From an uncultured Bacteroidales bacterium (lineage in GTDB: Bacteria; Bacteroidota; Bacteroidia; Bacteroidales; UBA932): a stretch of DNA of 64,000 nt. The notes under the pieces were generated by a model that saw nothing but the letters and a program-made list of their open reading frames with translations, searched no databases and was not told the origin of the DNA. This document shows, piece after piece, positions 39,599-47,010 of the stretch. The DNA lies in NCBI GenBank assembly GCA_944322575.1, contig CALUPK010000001.1:1-64000 (forward strand). Direction: 5' to 3'. The translations under genes and the position numbers were made by a program. Every line of letters begins with the position of its first letter. The stretch's first letter is position 1.

Positions 39599-42055
39599 TT
39601 ACTGGTCGTTGTTCAACTGGTGGATGTCCACGCTCTCCTCACAGTCGCCGATGAGCCAGCGGCTGAAGTAGTCGGCCATTCTCCAGAAGAAGTATTCGTT
39701 CATGTCACCGAAACCGTGGCGCTGTCCGGGCAGATAGAGCATCTCGAAACGCTTGTTGGCGCGGATGAGGGCATCTGCTACGCGGATGGTGTTGGCGGGA
39801 TGAACGTTGTTGTCCATGTCACCGTGTACGAGCATGAGGTGGCCCTTGAGGTTCTTTGCGAACTCGTGGTTGGCTTCGATACTGTATTTGAATGTGGTGT
39901 CGCCCTCAGCTGTAACGACTTCCTTTACGCCGTGATGGGTTTCGCTCCACCAGCGGTTGTAGATGTTGTTGTCGTGGTTGCCGGCACATGATACGGCTAC
40001 CTTGTAGAAGTCAGGGTAGGTGAGGATGGCTGCAGTGGACATGAATCCGCCGCCGGAGTGGCCGTGGATGCCGACTTTGTTGACGTCCATGTACTTGCGC
40101 TCTGCGGCAAGATTCTGTATCACGTACTTGTGGTCAGCGAGAGGGTAGTGGCGCATGTCTCCGTAGCCGTAGTTGTGATACCATTTCGAGCGGTCGGGAT
40201 GACCTCCTCTGTGGCCCACGGTCACTACGATGAAGCCGAGCTGGGCCAGACGGTCCACGCGGGTCATGCTGGCGTTCCAGGTGTAGTTGGTGGACTCTAC
40301 CTGAGGGCCGGGATATACGTACTCGATGATGGGATAGAGCTTGGTGGAGTCGAAGTCGAAGGGCTTGTAGATGACTCCCCAGAGGTCGGTCACACCGTCA
40401 GCTGCCTTGGCTGTGAAGATTTCGGGATACTTGTAGCCGTAAGCCACGAGGCGGCTGATGTCGCAGGCTTCGAGGTCCATGATCTTGGCGCCGGAGGCAT
40501 TGTAGAGGGCGTTCACAGGGGCTGCGTCCACTCTCGAGGCATTGTTTACGAAGTACTTCAGATCCTCGGGCATCCAGCTGTCGTTGTAGTAGTTGCCGGG
40601 GTTGAGCATCTTCAGGCCGGAGCCGTTGAGACCGACGCGGAAGAGGTGGTTGTAGTAGGGATGCTCGTTCTTGTCGAAGCCGTTGGCCGTGAAGAATACT
40701 GTCGAGCTGTTCTCGTCTACGCCCATGATGGCTGATACGTGGTATGCGCCGTTGGTCAGGGGACGGATGAGCTTACCGTCAGCACCGTGCAGGTAGAGCT
40801 GTGCCCAGCCGTTGCGCTCGGAGCGCATTACGATCTGGCCGTTCTTCAGGAGCTCGAAGTCGCACACGTCGATGTAGGTGTTCAGACGCTCCTCGATCAG
40901 TACCTGAACGGAATCGGTGTCGAGCCAGTAGCGGCAGATGTCCACGCGGTGCTCATCGCGGCTGGTGCGGGTGAAGTAGAAGGAGCTGTTGTCACCGAGC
41001 CATACGGGAGACACATAGTCGGCGTAGAGGTCGCGGGTGGTGTAGGGCTTGCGGTGAACGTCTACGGTCTGGTCCTTGAAGGCCCACACATTGAGGACTT
41101 TGGAAGACTTGTCCTGCATGTCGAAGAGCATCAGGTAGCTCTTGGGACCGGGCTCGCCGGGCATCTGGTACTTGTAGGTCTCGAGTTTGGGACGGGGCTC
41201 GGCGGTGGAGTTGATTACCCACAGCTCTCCGATGTTGCTCATGTCGTACTTCTCCATGATGAAATGCTTAGCGTCGGGAGACCACTGTCCCCATGCGGAG
41301 TATCTCTTGTTGGTGTCCCTGTCGTCGATACCGGAATAGCTGTTGCCGCCGTAGGGCACGTCCTTGGTGCCGTCAGTGGTGAGGGCGTACTCGACGATGG
41401 TGGAGTCCTTCTCATCCTCCATGGCCTTGCGGAGGTTCTCCATGTCCATGTACCAGAGGTTGTAGCCCTTGGCATAGACTACATAGCTGCTGTCGGGAGC
41501 GATGTTGGCCCAGCGGGGGAAGTCCTTCTTCTCCTCCTGGTCGGATACATCGGTCAGCTTCTTAGTGGCGATGTCGTATTCGAAATGGAAGACCTTCTTC
41601 TCCATTCTCGGGTTCTTCTTGGCAGCTGCGGAGGTGTCCTTGTCATCCTTTACGGGCTGCTCTACAGTAGACTTGATGCTGAAAGTGAAAGTCTTGTCAT
41701 CTTTGAGCTTGAAATCCTGGAAAGGAATGTGCTGGGCATCGAAGGGATCCTTGATGATAGTGGTCAGCTCCATGGCGAGTTTGTCCATGTCGAAGACTGC
41801 TGTCTTGGTCTTGGCAGCGGGATCTACGATCCAGTACTGAACACCGTCGTTGTTCTTCCACATATACCAGAACTTATCTGAGTTGGGGAACCACGAAGGG
41901 CGTATGGTCTTTGAGAATACCATACTGTTGATTTTGTTCGGTGAGAACCGTTCGGCCAGGTCGTAGTTGGCTTCGGTTACCGGAGTCTGCTGGGACCATG
42001 CTATGGGCGCGGTCAGGCACAGCAATGCGAAGGTGATAACAATATTGCGTTTCAT
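39599..42055 (-). CDS. S9-family dipeptidyl/prolyl peptidase (DPP IV-like)
   Basis: 818 residues with a signal peptide (cleavage near AWSQ). The N-terminal two thirds form the DPP IV beta-propeller; the C-terminal alpha/beta-hydrolase domain has the triad Ser667 (GHSGGGF), Asp748 (HGDMDNNV) and His780 (GQRHGFGD). Such periplasmic enzymes remove Xaa-Pro dipeptides or tripeptides, feeding amino-acid fermentation. The GHSGGG nucleophile elbow differs from GWSYGG of classic DPP IV, so strict dipeptidyl specificity should not be assumed. It is the first gene of a two-gene unit with the PfkB kinase. Confidence 0.9.
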   Translation of the reverse strand: MKRNIVITFALLCLTAPIAWSQQTPVTEANYDLAERFSPNKINSMVFSKTIRPSWFPNSDKFWYMWKNNDGVQYWIVDPAAKTKTAVFDMDKLAMELTTIIKDPFDAQHIPFQDFKLKDDKTFTFSIKSTVEQPVKDDKDTSAAAKKNPRMEKKVFHFEYDIATKKLTDVSDQEEKKDFPRWANIAPDSSYVVYAKGYNLWYMDMENLRKAMEDEKDSTIVEYALTTDGTKDVPYGGNSYSGIDDRDTNKRYSAWGQWSPDAKHFIMEKYDMSNIGELWVINSTAEPRPKLETYKYQMPGEPGPKSYLMLFDMQDKSSKVLNVWAFKDQTVDVHRKPYTTRDLYADYVSPVWLGDNSSFYFTRTSRDEHRVDICRYWLDTDSVQVLIEERLNTYIDVCDFELLKNGQIVMRSERNGWAQLYLHGADGKLIRPLTNGAYHVSAIMGVDENSSTVFFTANGFDKNEHPYYNHLFRVGLNGSGLKMLNPGNYYNDSWMPEDLKYFVNNASRVDAAPVNALYNASGAKIMDLEACDISRLVAYGYKYPEIFTAKAADGVTDLWGVIYKPFDFDSTKLYPIIEYVYPGPQVESTNYTWNASMTRVDRLAQLGFIVVTVGHRGGHPDRSKWYHNYGYGDMRHYPLADHKYVIQNLAAERKYMDVNKVGIHGHSGGGFMSTAAILTYPDFYKVAVSCAGNHDNNIYNRWWSETHHGVKEVVTAEGDTTFKYSIEANHEFAKNLKGHLMLVHGDMDNNVHPANTIRVADALIRANKRFEMLYLPGQRHGFGDMNEYFFWRMADYFSRWLIGDCEESVDIHQLNNDQ

Positions 42056-42096
42056 AAGGTTGAGAGTTGTTTAAAAAACGGATGTAAATATAAAAA

Positions 42097-42594
42097 TTAT
42101 TTGATAAATCGTGGCCATTCGCCGATTTCCATGCCGTGAATATTTCCGTCGTCGATGTGGACGCGGATGGCGGTGCGTACCTGGTGGAAGCCCTGGATGC
42201 CGGCTGCACCTGGATTGACGGTGAGCATGTTGTATTTCTTGTCGAAGATGACTTTGAGGATGTGGGAGTGGCCGCAGACGAAGATGTCGGGCAGATGGGC
42301 GTTGATGAGCTGGAAGGCCTTGTAGTCGTAGCGGCCGGGGTAGCCGCCGATGTGCATCATCAGCACTCTCTTTCCCCCGCACTCGAAAAACTGTGTGTAC
42401 GGGACTCTGCCGCGGACCTGCGTACCGTCGCAGTTGCCGTAGACTCCTTTGAGCGGCTTGAAATCCGCAATCTGCAGCAGGGTCTCCTCGTTGCCGAAGT
42501 CCCCCGCGTGCCATATCTCGTCCACCGGCTCGAGGAACTTTTTCAGCGGGTCGTCGAACCAGCAGTGGGTGTCTGAAATGATTCCGATGTACAT
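42097..42594 (-). CDS. YfcE/MJ0936-type metallophosphodiesterase
   Basis: 165 residues. The calcineurin-like motifs are complete: ISDTH (Asp8, His10), HAGDFGN, GNCDG and CGHSHIL. These small enzymes hydrolyse phosphodiesters with Mn or Ni; the natural substrate is unknown. A -7 box (minus TATATTTG at 42620-42627) lies 25 bases upstream, divergent from ispF. Confidence 0.9.
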   Translation of the reverse strand: MYIGIISDTHCWFDDPLKKFLEPVDEIWHAGDFGNEETLLQIADFKPLKGVYGNCDGTQVRGRVPYTQFFECGGKRVLMMHIGGYPGRYDYKAFQLINAHLPDIFVCGHSHILKVIFDKKYNMLTVNPGAAGIQGFHQVRTAIRVHIDDGNIHGMEIGEWPRFIK

Positions 42595-42619
42595 GTGTCG
42601 GTTGTCGTATTAGTGAGGG

Positions 42620-42657
42620 CAAATATACTGCTTTCGCGGTTTTTTTGTTTACATTTG
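42620..42657. promoter_or_regulatory. Divergent -7 boxes for the phosphodiesterase and ispF
   Basis: Minus-strand TATATTTG at 42620-42627 serves the phosphodiesterase; plus-strand TACATTTG at 42650-42657 serves ispF, whose ATG is 28 bases downstream. Confidence 0.5.
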
Positions 42658-42685
42658 TGCCCGGACCGTTAAATTTATTCAGACG

Positions 42686-43174
42686 ATGAGTTCTCTTCCA
42701 TTCAGAATAGGCCATGGCTACGACGTGCATGCCCTCGGCGAGGGGCTGGAGCTGTGGCTGGGCGGGGTGAGGATCCCGCACACCAAGGGCTGTATCGCCC
42801 ACTCGGACGGGGACGTGGCCATCCACGCTCTCTGCGACGCTATGCTCGGGGCCTTAGCGCTCGGCGACATCGGTCAGCATTTCCCCGATACTTCGGAGGA
42901 GTACCGCGGCATAGACAGCAAGATCCTGCTGCAGCGGGTGGACGCCCTGATCCGCTCCTACGGCTATGCGGTGGCCAATGCCGACATCACCATCGCAGCC
43001 CAGCGTCCCAAACTCGCTCCGCACATCATCCAGATGCGGCAGACCATGTCGGATATCCTCGGCGTGGATATCTCACAGGTCTCCGTCAAGGCCACCACGA
43101 CCGAGCACCTCGGCTTCACCGGCCGCGAGGAGGGCATCGCCGTCTGGGCCTCAGTCCTGCTGCAGGCCGTTTAG
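42686..43174 (+). CDS. ispF: 2-C-methyl-D-erythritol 2,4-cyclodiphosphate synthase (3' end altered)
   Basis: 162 residues. It forms the cyclodiphosphate in the MEP isoprenoid pathway. The metal ligands Asp13, His15 (GYDVH) and His47 (HSDGDVAIH) are present, as are ADITIAAQ and [18 protein letters not shown]. The last three codons (Gln-Ala-Val) probably do not belong to the original gene: the final 23 bases before them recur at 44259-44281, where the reading frame continues for 13 different residues, indicating that an Abi cassette integrated at the gene's end. Catalytic residues are unaffected. Confidence 0.95.
   Translation: MSSLPFRIGHGYDVHALGEGLELWLGGVRIPHTKGCIAHSDGDVAIHALCDAMLGALALGDIGQHFPDTSEEYRGIDSKILLQRVDALIRSYGYAVANADITIAAQRPKLAPHIIQMRQTMSDILGVDISQVSVKATTTEHLGFTGREEGIAVWASVLLQAV
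43139..43161 (+). repeat. 23-bp direct repeat, left copy (3' end of ispF)
   Basis: Identical to 44259-44281 base for base; flanking bases differ on both sides. It brackets the Abi gene, as expected for a target duplication or attachment site. Confidence 0.85.
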
Positions 43175-43201
43175 TGCGCTAAGCAGAATAGCTGTTATAA
43201 T

Positions 43202-44113
43202 TTAAAAATTGTCTTTCCAAAGGTTTTCGTTTTTCCAATTATCCGGGAATCCCATAGCGCGTACATCGATTGACGGATAACGCTTCAGAAGCTCGCAGAA
43301 CCTTGGAACAAGCGAATGGTTCGGGTTGACCGTGTTCAGCAGGTAGATAATCATGCTCAATACAAAATAGATCTGCTGCGTTCCGCCGGTCGGCAAAGTG
43401 ATGAATGTGTTGTGCGGAGAACGCGGCATCTGCGGACGGATGCTTAAAGACCTGTTCCACAATCGGCTGTGGTGCGCACAGATGTTCCTTACATACACTA
43501 TGCAGTGAAGCCATGATGCGAAAACCTTGTCCGCCAGCCCGAAGTAGGCGGCTATGGAACGCTTGGCCCGTCCAGGCAACAGGTTCCCGTACAATATTGA
43601 GAGAGTTCCTAATGATGCTATTTCCATTGTAATCCAGCTTGGCGGGAAGTGGTCGGAATATTTAGCCTTGAATGCCGTTATGAACTCTTCATCGCTACGG
43701 CTGTATTCTTCATCAATCTTCGACAGTATTTTTGCATGGCGGACAGGGTTTGAGAAAAGCGAGGAATCTTCAAACCAGTGCGCATGATACTGTGAAGAAA
43801 GGGTATATGCCGTCTGTGTGCGGACGGCCACCTCTATCTTTTCTACTTCCGCTATGATCAGTCTGCGTAGTTCGCTGTCAAACTTGTAGATGTTATAGGC
43901 TGCATCAAATGTGCTGCCAGGTTTGAAAATATGCTGTTGCTTGTCCGCCAGAAGCGGATACCAGTAACCGCTCAAACGGTAATAGCTGATGTTCTGCAGC
44001 AGGTGGAGGGCTTTCGCTTCATCCCCAAAGGCCATGCCCCTCTGTTTGAGCAGGCTTATCTGATCCGTAAAGGATATGAGTTGTTTGGGATAAGGTATTT
44101 TGTTCGTTGTCAT
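43202..44113 (-). CDS. Abi_2 (AbiD/F-like) HEPN-type abortive-infection protein
   Basis: 303 residues. YPKQLISFTDQISLLKQRGM and ALHLLQNISYYRLSGYWYPL near the N-terminus match the Abi_2 family (PF07751); a later VRNICAHHSRLWNR supplies the R-x4-H motif of HEPN ribonucleases. The family is associated with phage-triggered growth arrest. It is encoded alone with a well-formed promoter (44184-44214) and flanked by 23-bp direct repeats. Codon use is more AT-rich than neighbouring genes, which fits recent acquisition. Confidence 0.85.
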   Translation of the reverse strand: MTTNKIPYPKQLISFTDQISLLKQRGMAFGDEAKALHLLQNISYYRLSGYWYPLLADKQQHIFKPGSTFDAAYNIYKFDSELRRLIIAEVEKIEVAVRTQTAYTLSSQYHAHWFEDSSLFSNPVRHAKILSKIDEEYSRSDEEFITAFKAKYSDHFPPSWITMEIASLGTLSILYGNLLPGRAKRSIAAYFGLADKVFASWLHCIVYVRNICAHHSRLWNRSLSIRPQMPRSPHNTFITLPTGGTQQIYFVLSMIIYLLNTVNPNHSLVPRFCELLKRYPSIDVRAMGFPDNWKNENLWKDNF

Positions 44114-44183
44114 GGGCGCATAAAAATAAAAAGCTCACCCTGAGCGCGCTGTTCTTATGGGAAGCGGGGTAAGCATGTTGCTG

Positions 44184-44214
44184 CAAAGTTAATACATTTT
44201 TCTTGTGCGACAAA
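44184..44214 (-). promoter_or_regulatory. Promoter of the Abi gene
   Basis: Minus strand: TTTG at 44214-44211, 19-base spacer, TAACTTTG at 44191-44184. A canonical Bacteroidota promoter 71 bases upstream of the start, so the cassette carries its own expression signal. Confidence 0.65.
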
Positions 44215-44258
44215 ATATTTGAGCGGGGACGAGCCCTCAACGCATTGTGTGAGCCGAT

Positions 44259-44281
44259 GCCGTCTGGGCCTCAGTCCTGCT
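44259..44281 (+). repeat. 23-bp direct repeat, right copy
   Basis: Second copy of the ispF end. From here the ispF frame continues past the repeat as Leu-Asn-Arg-Ser-Asp-Gly-Gly-Asp-Met-Gln-Arg-Ser-Lys and stops at 44319-44321, probably the displaced original C-terminus. Confidence 0.8.
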
Positions 44282-44294
44282 CAATCGCTCCGAC

Positions 44295-44406
44295 GGAGGA
44301 GATATGCAGCGGTCGAAATGACCAGGCCCTCCCACCGCTTCGCGGCGGGCCCCTCCCTCTAGAGCCGAGGGCGGCTAGTCATTTCTCGTCGCTGCATATC
44401 TCCTCC
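44295..44406. repeat. Large palindrome with inner hairpins, between ispF remnant and folP
   Basis: GGAGGAGATATGCAGCG (from 44295) is matched by its complement ending at 44406; the pairing resumes with GAAATGAC/GTCATTTC. The interior folds again: CCGC-TTC-GCGG, and CCCTC...GAGGG across 44355-44371. It ends two bases before the folP stop, so it could be a bidirectional terminator between convergent genes or a REP/MITE-like element. No other copy was seen in the window. Confidence 0.75.
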
Positions 44407-44408
44407 TG

Positions 44409-45245
44409 CTACTGCAAAGCGCGCCAGATGCGTACGGTGCGGACGGCCTCTGCGACGTCGTGGACGCGGAGGATGGAGGCGCCGCGCTCGAGGGCTGCCA
44501 GGTGCAGGACCTGGGTCTGGGGCAGGGACTCCTCGGGGGTGATGCCGAGAAGACGGTAGATCATGCTCTTGCGGGACACGCCGACGAGTATCGGACGGTC
44601 AAGGGCGGCGAAACGGTCCAGGCCGGCTAATAGCCGGTAGTTCTGCTCCACAGTCTTGGCGAACCCGAATCCGGGGTCCAGAATCCATTCCCTGATGCCG
44701 TGCCCAGCGGCCCGCCGGCCGAAATCCCCGAAGTAGGCCAGCACGTCCTCCACTACATTTTCATATTGGCACAGCGACTGCATGTCCTCCGGAGTGCCGC
44801 GCTTGTGCATCGCCACGTACTCCAGCCCGAGCTGTCCCACTATCGGCAGCATCGCCGGATCGTCCTCCCCCGCCGATATATCATTGACCATGAACGGGCC
44901 GACCGTGTCGAAGCAGCGTTCCACGACCGAAGCCCAGTAGGTATCGACCGATATGCGGACACCGTCCCCGAAGGCCCTGCGCACCTCCCGCAGGAAAGGC
45001 CCGAGCCTGCGCCATTCCTCCTTTGCGCCCACTCCCTGCGATCCCGGACGGGTCGAGCACGCACCTATGTCTATGATGTCGGCGCCCTCGGCCAGCATCC
45101 GCTCCGTGCGGTCGAGGGCCTTGCCTATGTCCACCTCTCCGGAGGGGCCGAGGCAGCGGCTGGAGGCAAAATAGGAGTTGTCCGTGAGGTTGACGATCCC
45201 CATGACGGAGATCCGGCGGTCGGGGGAAAATGCTGCGCTGTTCAT
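44409..45245 (-). CDS. folP: Dihydropteroate synthase
   Basis: 278 residues from ATG 45245 (MNSAAFSPDRR); an extension to 45305 is rejected because it would overlap the rsmE start. It condenses pABA with hydroxymethyl-dihydropterin diphosphate in folate synthesis. Visible: MGIVNLTDNSYFASSR, IDIGACSTRPGSQGV, VNDISAG, LDPGFGFAKTVEQN, LVGVSRKSMI and the C-terminal RVHDVAE. The intergenic space to rsmE is 58 bases. Confidence 0.94.
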   Translation of the reverse strand: MNSAAFSPDRRISVMGIVNLTDNSYFASSRCLGPSGEVDIGKALDRTERMLAEGADIIDIGACSTRPGSQGVGAKEEWRRLGPFLREVRRAFGDGVRISVDTYWASVVERCFDTVGPFMVNDISAGEDDPAMLPIVGQLGLEYVAMHKRGTPEDMQSLCQYENVVEDVLAYFGDFGRRAAGHGIREWILDPGFGFAKTVEQNYRLLAGLDRFAALDRPILVGVSRKSMIYRLLGITPEESLPQTQVLHLAALERGASILRVHDVAEAVRTVRIWRALQ

Positions 45246-45290
45246 GTCCTGTGAGTCTTTAACGGACCGCCAAGATAGGAAAAAATGGAG

Positions 45291-45298
45291 TATCTTTG
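45291..45298 (+). promoter_or_regulatory. -7 box abutting the rsmE start
   Basis: TATCTTTG ends five bases before ATG 45304, which predicts a leaderless or nearly leaderless mRNA. Confidence 0.45.
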
Positions 45299-45303
45299 CG
45301 GGC

Positions 45304-46077
45304 ATGGAAGTATTTTATTCAAATGATATCCGCGACGGGAGGATCCGTCTCTCTCCCGAGGAGTCCGCTCACTGCGTCAAGGTGCTCAGGCACAGGGTGG
45401 GGGATGAGGTCTATGTAAGCGGAGGGGACGGCAATCTCTACCGATGCTGTCTCGAGGAGGCGGACAGCCGTGCGGCCGTGGTCCGGGTGCTCTCGGTCGA
45501 GGGCGGCTTCGGGACGCATCCCTACCGGCTGTGGATGGCCGTGGCTCCGACGAAGAATATCGACCGCTTCGAGTGGTTTACCGAGAAGGCTACGGAGATG
45601 GGAGTGGACCGGATCACACCCCTGCTCTGCGCCCATTCCGAGCGGAAGGTGTACAATCAGGAACGTGGGCAGAGGGTCATCGTCGCGGCCGCCAAGCAAT
45701 CTCTCAAGGGGGCAGTGCCGCAGCTCGATGGTCTGACTCCGTTCCGGGCCCTGATGGAGGAGGTGCGCTCGGCAGGGTTCTCCGGGAAGAAGTTCATCGC
45801 ATACTGCGACAGCGACATAGCTGCGGGGCTGAATACCCGTGTGCCGCTGATGGAGGCGGTCGCCGCCGTGAAAGCCGGAGGGGAGGAGGCTGCCGGAGAG
45901 GCCCTGCCCGGGGCATTGTTCCTCATCGGGCCTGAGGGGGATTTTTCCTCGGAGGAGATCGCGGAGGCCTTAGAGGCCGGTTTCGTGCCCCTGTCCCTCG
46001 GCCCTTCGCGCCTGCGCACCGAGACTGCGGCAACTCTCTGCGTATCTGCGGTGTATATGACGCTCTGCTGCATTTGA
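45304..46077 (+). CDS. rsmE: 16S rRNA (uracil1498-N3)-methyltransferase
   Basis: 257 residues from ATG 45304 (MEVFYSND); an open extension upstream lies antisense to folP. The N-terminal PUA-like part (ESAHCVKVLRHRVGDEVYV) is followed by a SPOUT methyltransferase domain with LFLIGPEGDFSSEEI and LGPSRLRTETA as the knot and SAM site. It methylates U1498 in the decoding region of 16S rRNA. Confidence 0.94.
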   Translation: MEVFYSNDIRDGRIRLSPEESAHCVKVLRHRVGDEVYVSGGDGNLYRCCLEEADSRAAVVRVLSVEGGFGTHPYRLWMAVAPTKNIDRFEWFTEKATEMGVDRITPLLCAHSERKVYNQERGQRVIVAAAKQSLKGAVPQLDGLTPFRALMEEVRSAGFSGKKFIAYCDSDIAAGLNTRVPLMEAVAAVKAGGEEAAGEALPGALFLIGPEGDFSSEEIAEALEAGFVPLSLGPSRLRTETAATLCVSAVYMTLCCI

Positions 46078-46090
46078 AATCTGACTTGAT

Positions 46091-46627
46091 ATGAAAAATA
46101 CCGTAGACAGGACTGTGGCCGCATCGGCCTTTGCGGACTCAAAGCCGCACTATGCCATCTTAGACGGGCTGCGCGGAGTGGCCGCCTTAGTGGTGATATG
46201 GTATCACGTGTTCGAGGGCTTCGCGACCAGTCCGCTGGACCAGAAGTTCAATCACGGGTATCTGGCCGTGGACTTCTTCTTCATCCTCTCCGGCTTCGTG
46301 GTCGGATACGCTTACGATGACCGCTGGAAGGGGCGGCCGGGGGACGCTTCCGGAGTCCGCGGGGGCATGAGGATAAGAGATTTCCTCAAGCGCCGCCTGG
46401 TCCGTCTGCATCCGATGGTGATGCTCGGCTCGGTGCTGGGAGCGGTGACCTTCCTGATTCAGGGCTCGGTGCAGTGGGACGGGACACACGTGCCTTTCTC
46501 CGAGGCGTGGCCATGGGCGGTGACGGTGTTCATAGGCAGCATAGTCCTGGCGTACATCGTCCTGAAGGTGTATGACGAACCGCTGCGCAGGTGGCTGAGC
46601 CGGAAGTGGCTGTTGCAAGTGAGGTAA
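46091..46627 (+). pseudogene. Acyltransferase-3 family protein with internal deletion
   Basis: 178 residues, where the family is usually 350-400. The N-terminal part is normal (YAILDGLRGVAALVVIWYHVFEGFA...YLAVDFFFILSGFVVGYAYDDRW...RRLVRLHPM), with the catalytic His of the first helices. After about residue 125 the chain jumps to what is normally the last helix and C-terminus (VLAYIVLKVYDEPLRRWLSR). The middle membrane helices are therefore missing while the frame is kept. Probably inactive; a minimal functional protein cannot be excluded. It is encoded 13 bases after rsmE. Confidence 0.7.
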
Positions 46628-46635
46628 ATTTTATC

Positions 46636-46643
46636 TACTTTTG
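46636..46643 (+). promoter_or_regulatory. -7 box before the mutL operon
   Basis: TACTTTTG, 28 bases upstream of ATG 46672, with a TTG near the -33 position. Confidence 0.5.
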
Positions 46644-46671
46644 TAAGTTGCAACATTAAAGAAGACAAACG

Positions 46672-47001
46672 ATGGGTATAAGTTTTTTCAAAGTCCCCAA
46701 TCACCGCGTGTTTCACTACGAGCCCCGCTACTGGGACGAGCGGAAGGAACGCCGCGAGATGGTCAAGAACGAGGCGCTCCGCGAGAAGGCTCTGCGCGAG
46801 GGAAGGGAGTGGAAGGATGAGTCCTATAAGCCGGGCATGTATATCAGCGGCAAGTTCCAGGAACAGGCCCGCAACAACAGACGCGGCTCGCTCAGCAAGA
46901 ATCTCACCCGTATCATAGGAATAGTGTCGGTCGCCACCTTCTTAGCGCTTCTGTATTTTTTCGCTAAATACGCGACAATAGTCTTAGAGGGCATACGATA
47001 A
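46672..47001 (+). CDS. Small single-span membrane protein upstream of mutL
   Basis: 109 residues: a charged, Arg/Glu-rich N-terminal part beginning MGISFFKVPNHRVFHYEPRYWDE, then one membrane helix (about 82-103). No catalytic motif. Proteins beginning FFKxPxxRxFxYxPRYYD occur in many Bacteroidota genomes, often near mutL; function unknown. Nine bases separate it from mutL, so they share a transcript. Confidence 0.7.
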   Translation: MGISFFKVPNHRVFHYEPRYWDERKERREMVKNEALREKALREGREWKDESYKPGMYISGKFQEQARNNRRGSLSKNLTRIIGIVSVATFLALLYFFAKYATIVLEGIR

Positions 47002-47010
47002 CAAGATACG

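Larger units (their letters stand above)
43162..44281. mobile_element. Putative Abi cassette inserted at ispF 3' end
   Basis: An 1120-base segment made of one Abi_2 gene with its own promoter plus one copy of the 23-bp repeat. Its base composition looks more AT-rich than its neighbours. No integrase or transposase is present, so mobility would have to be supplied in trans. The assignment is an inference from the repeat and the displaced ispF tail. Confidence 0.5.

Noticed and set aside
40739-41881. 380-codon plus-strand frame inside the S9 peptidase
   Set aside because: Valine/glycine/leucine-rich shadow of the peptidase propeller; the peptidase has an intact triad and signal peptide.
43202-44281. 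Abi cassette as an insertion sequence
   Set aside because: No transposase, no terminal inverted repeats found; only the 23-bp direct repeat supports insertion, so it is called a cassette, not an IS.
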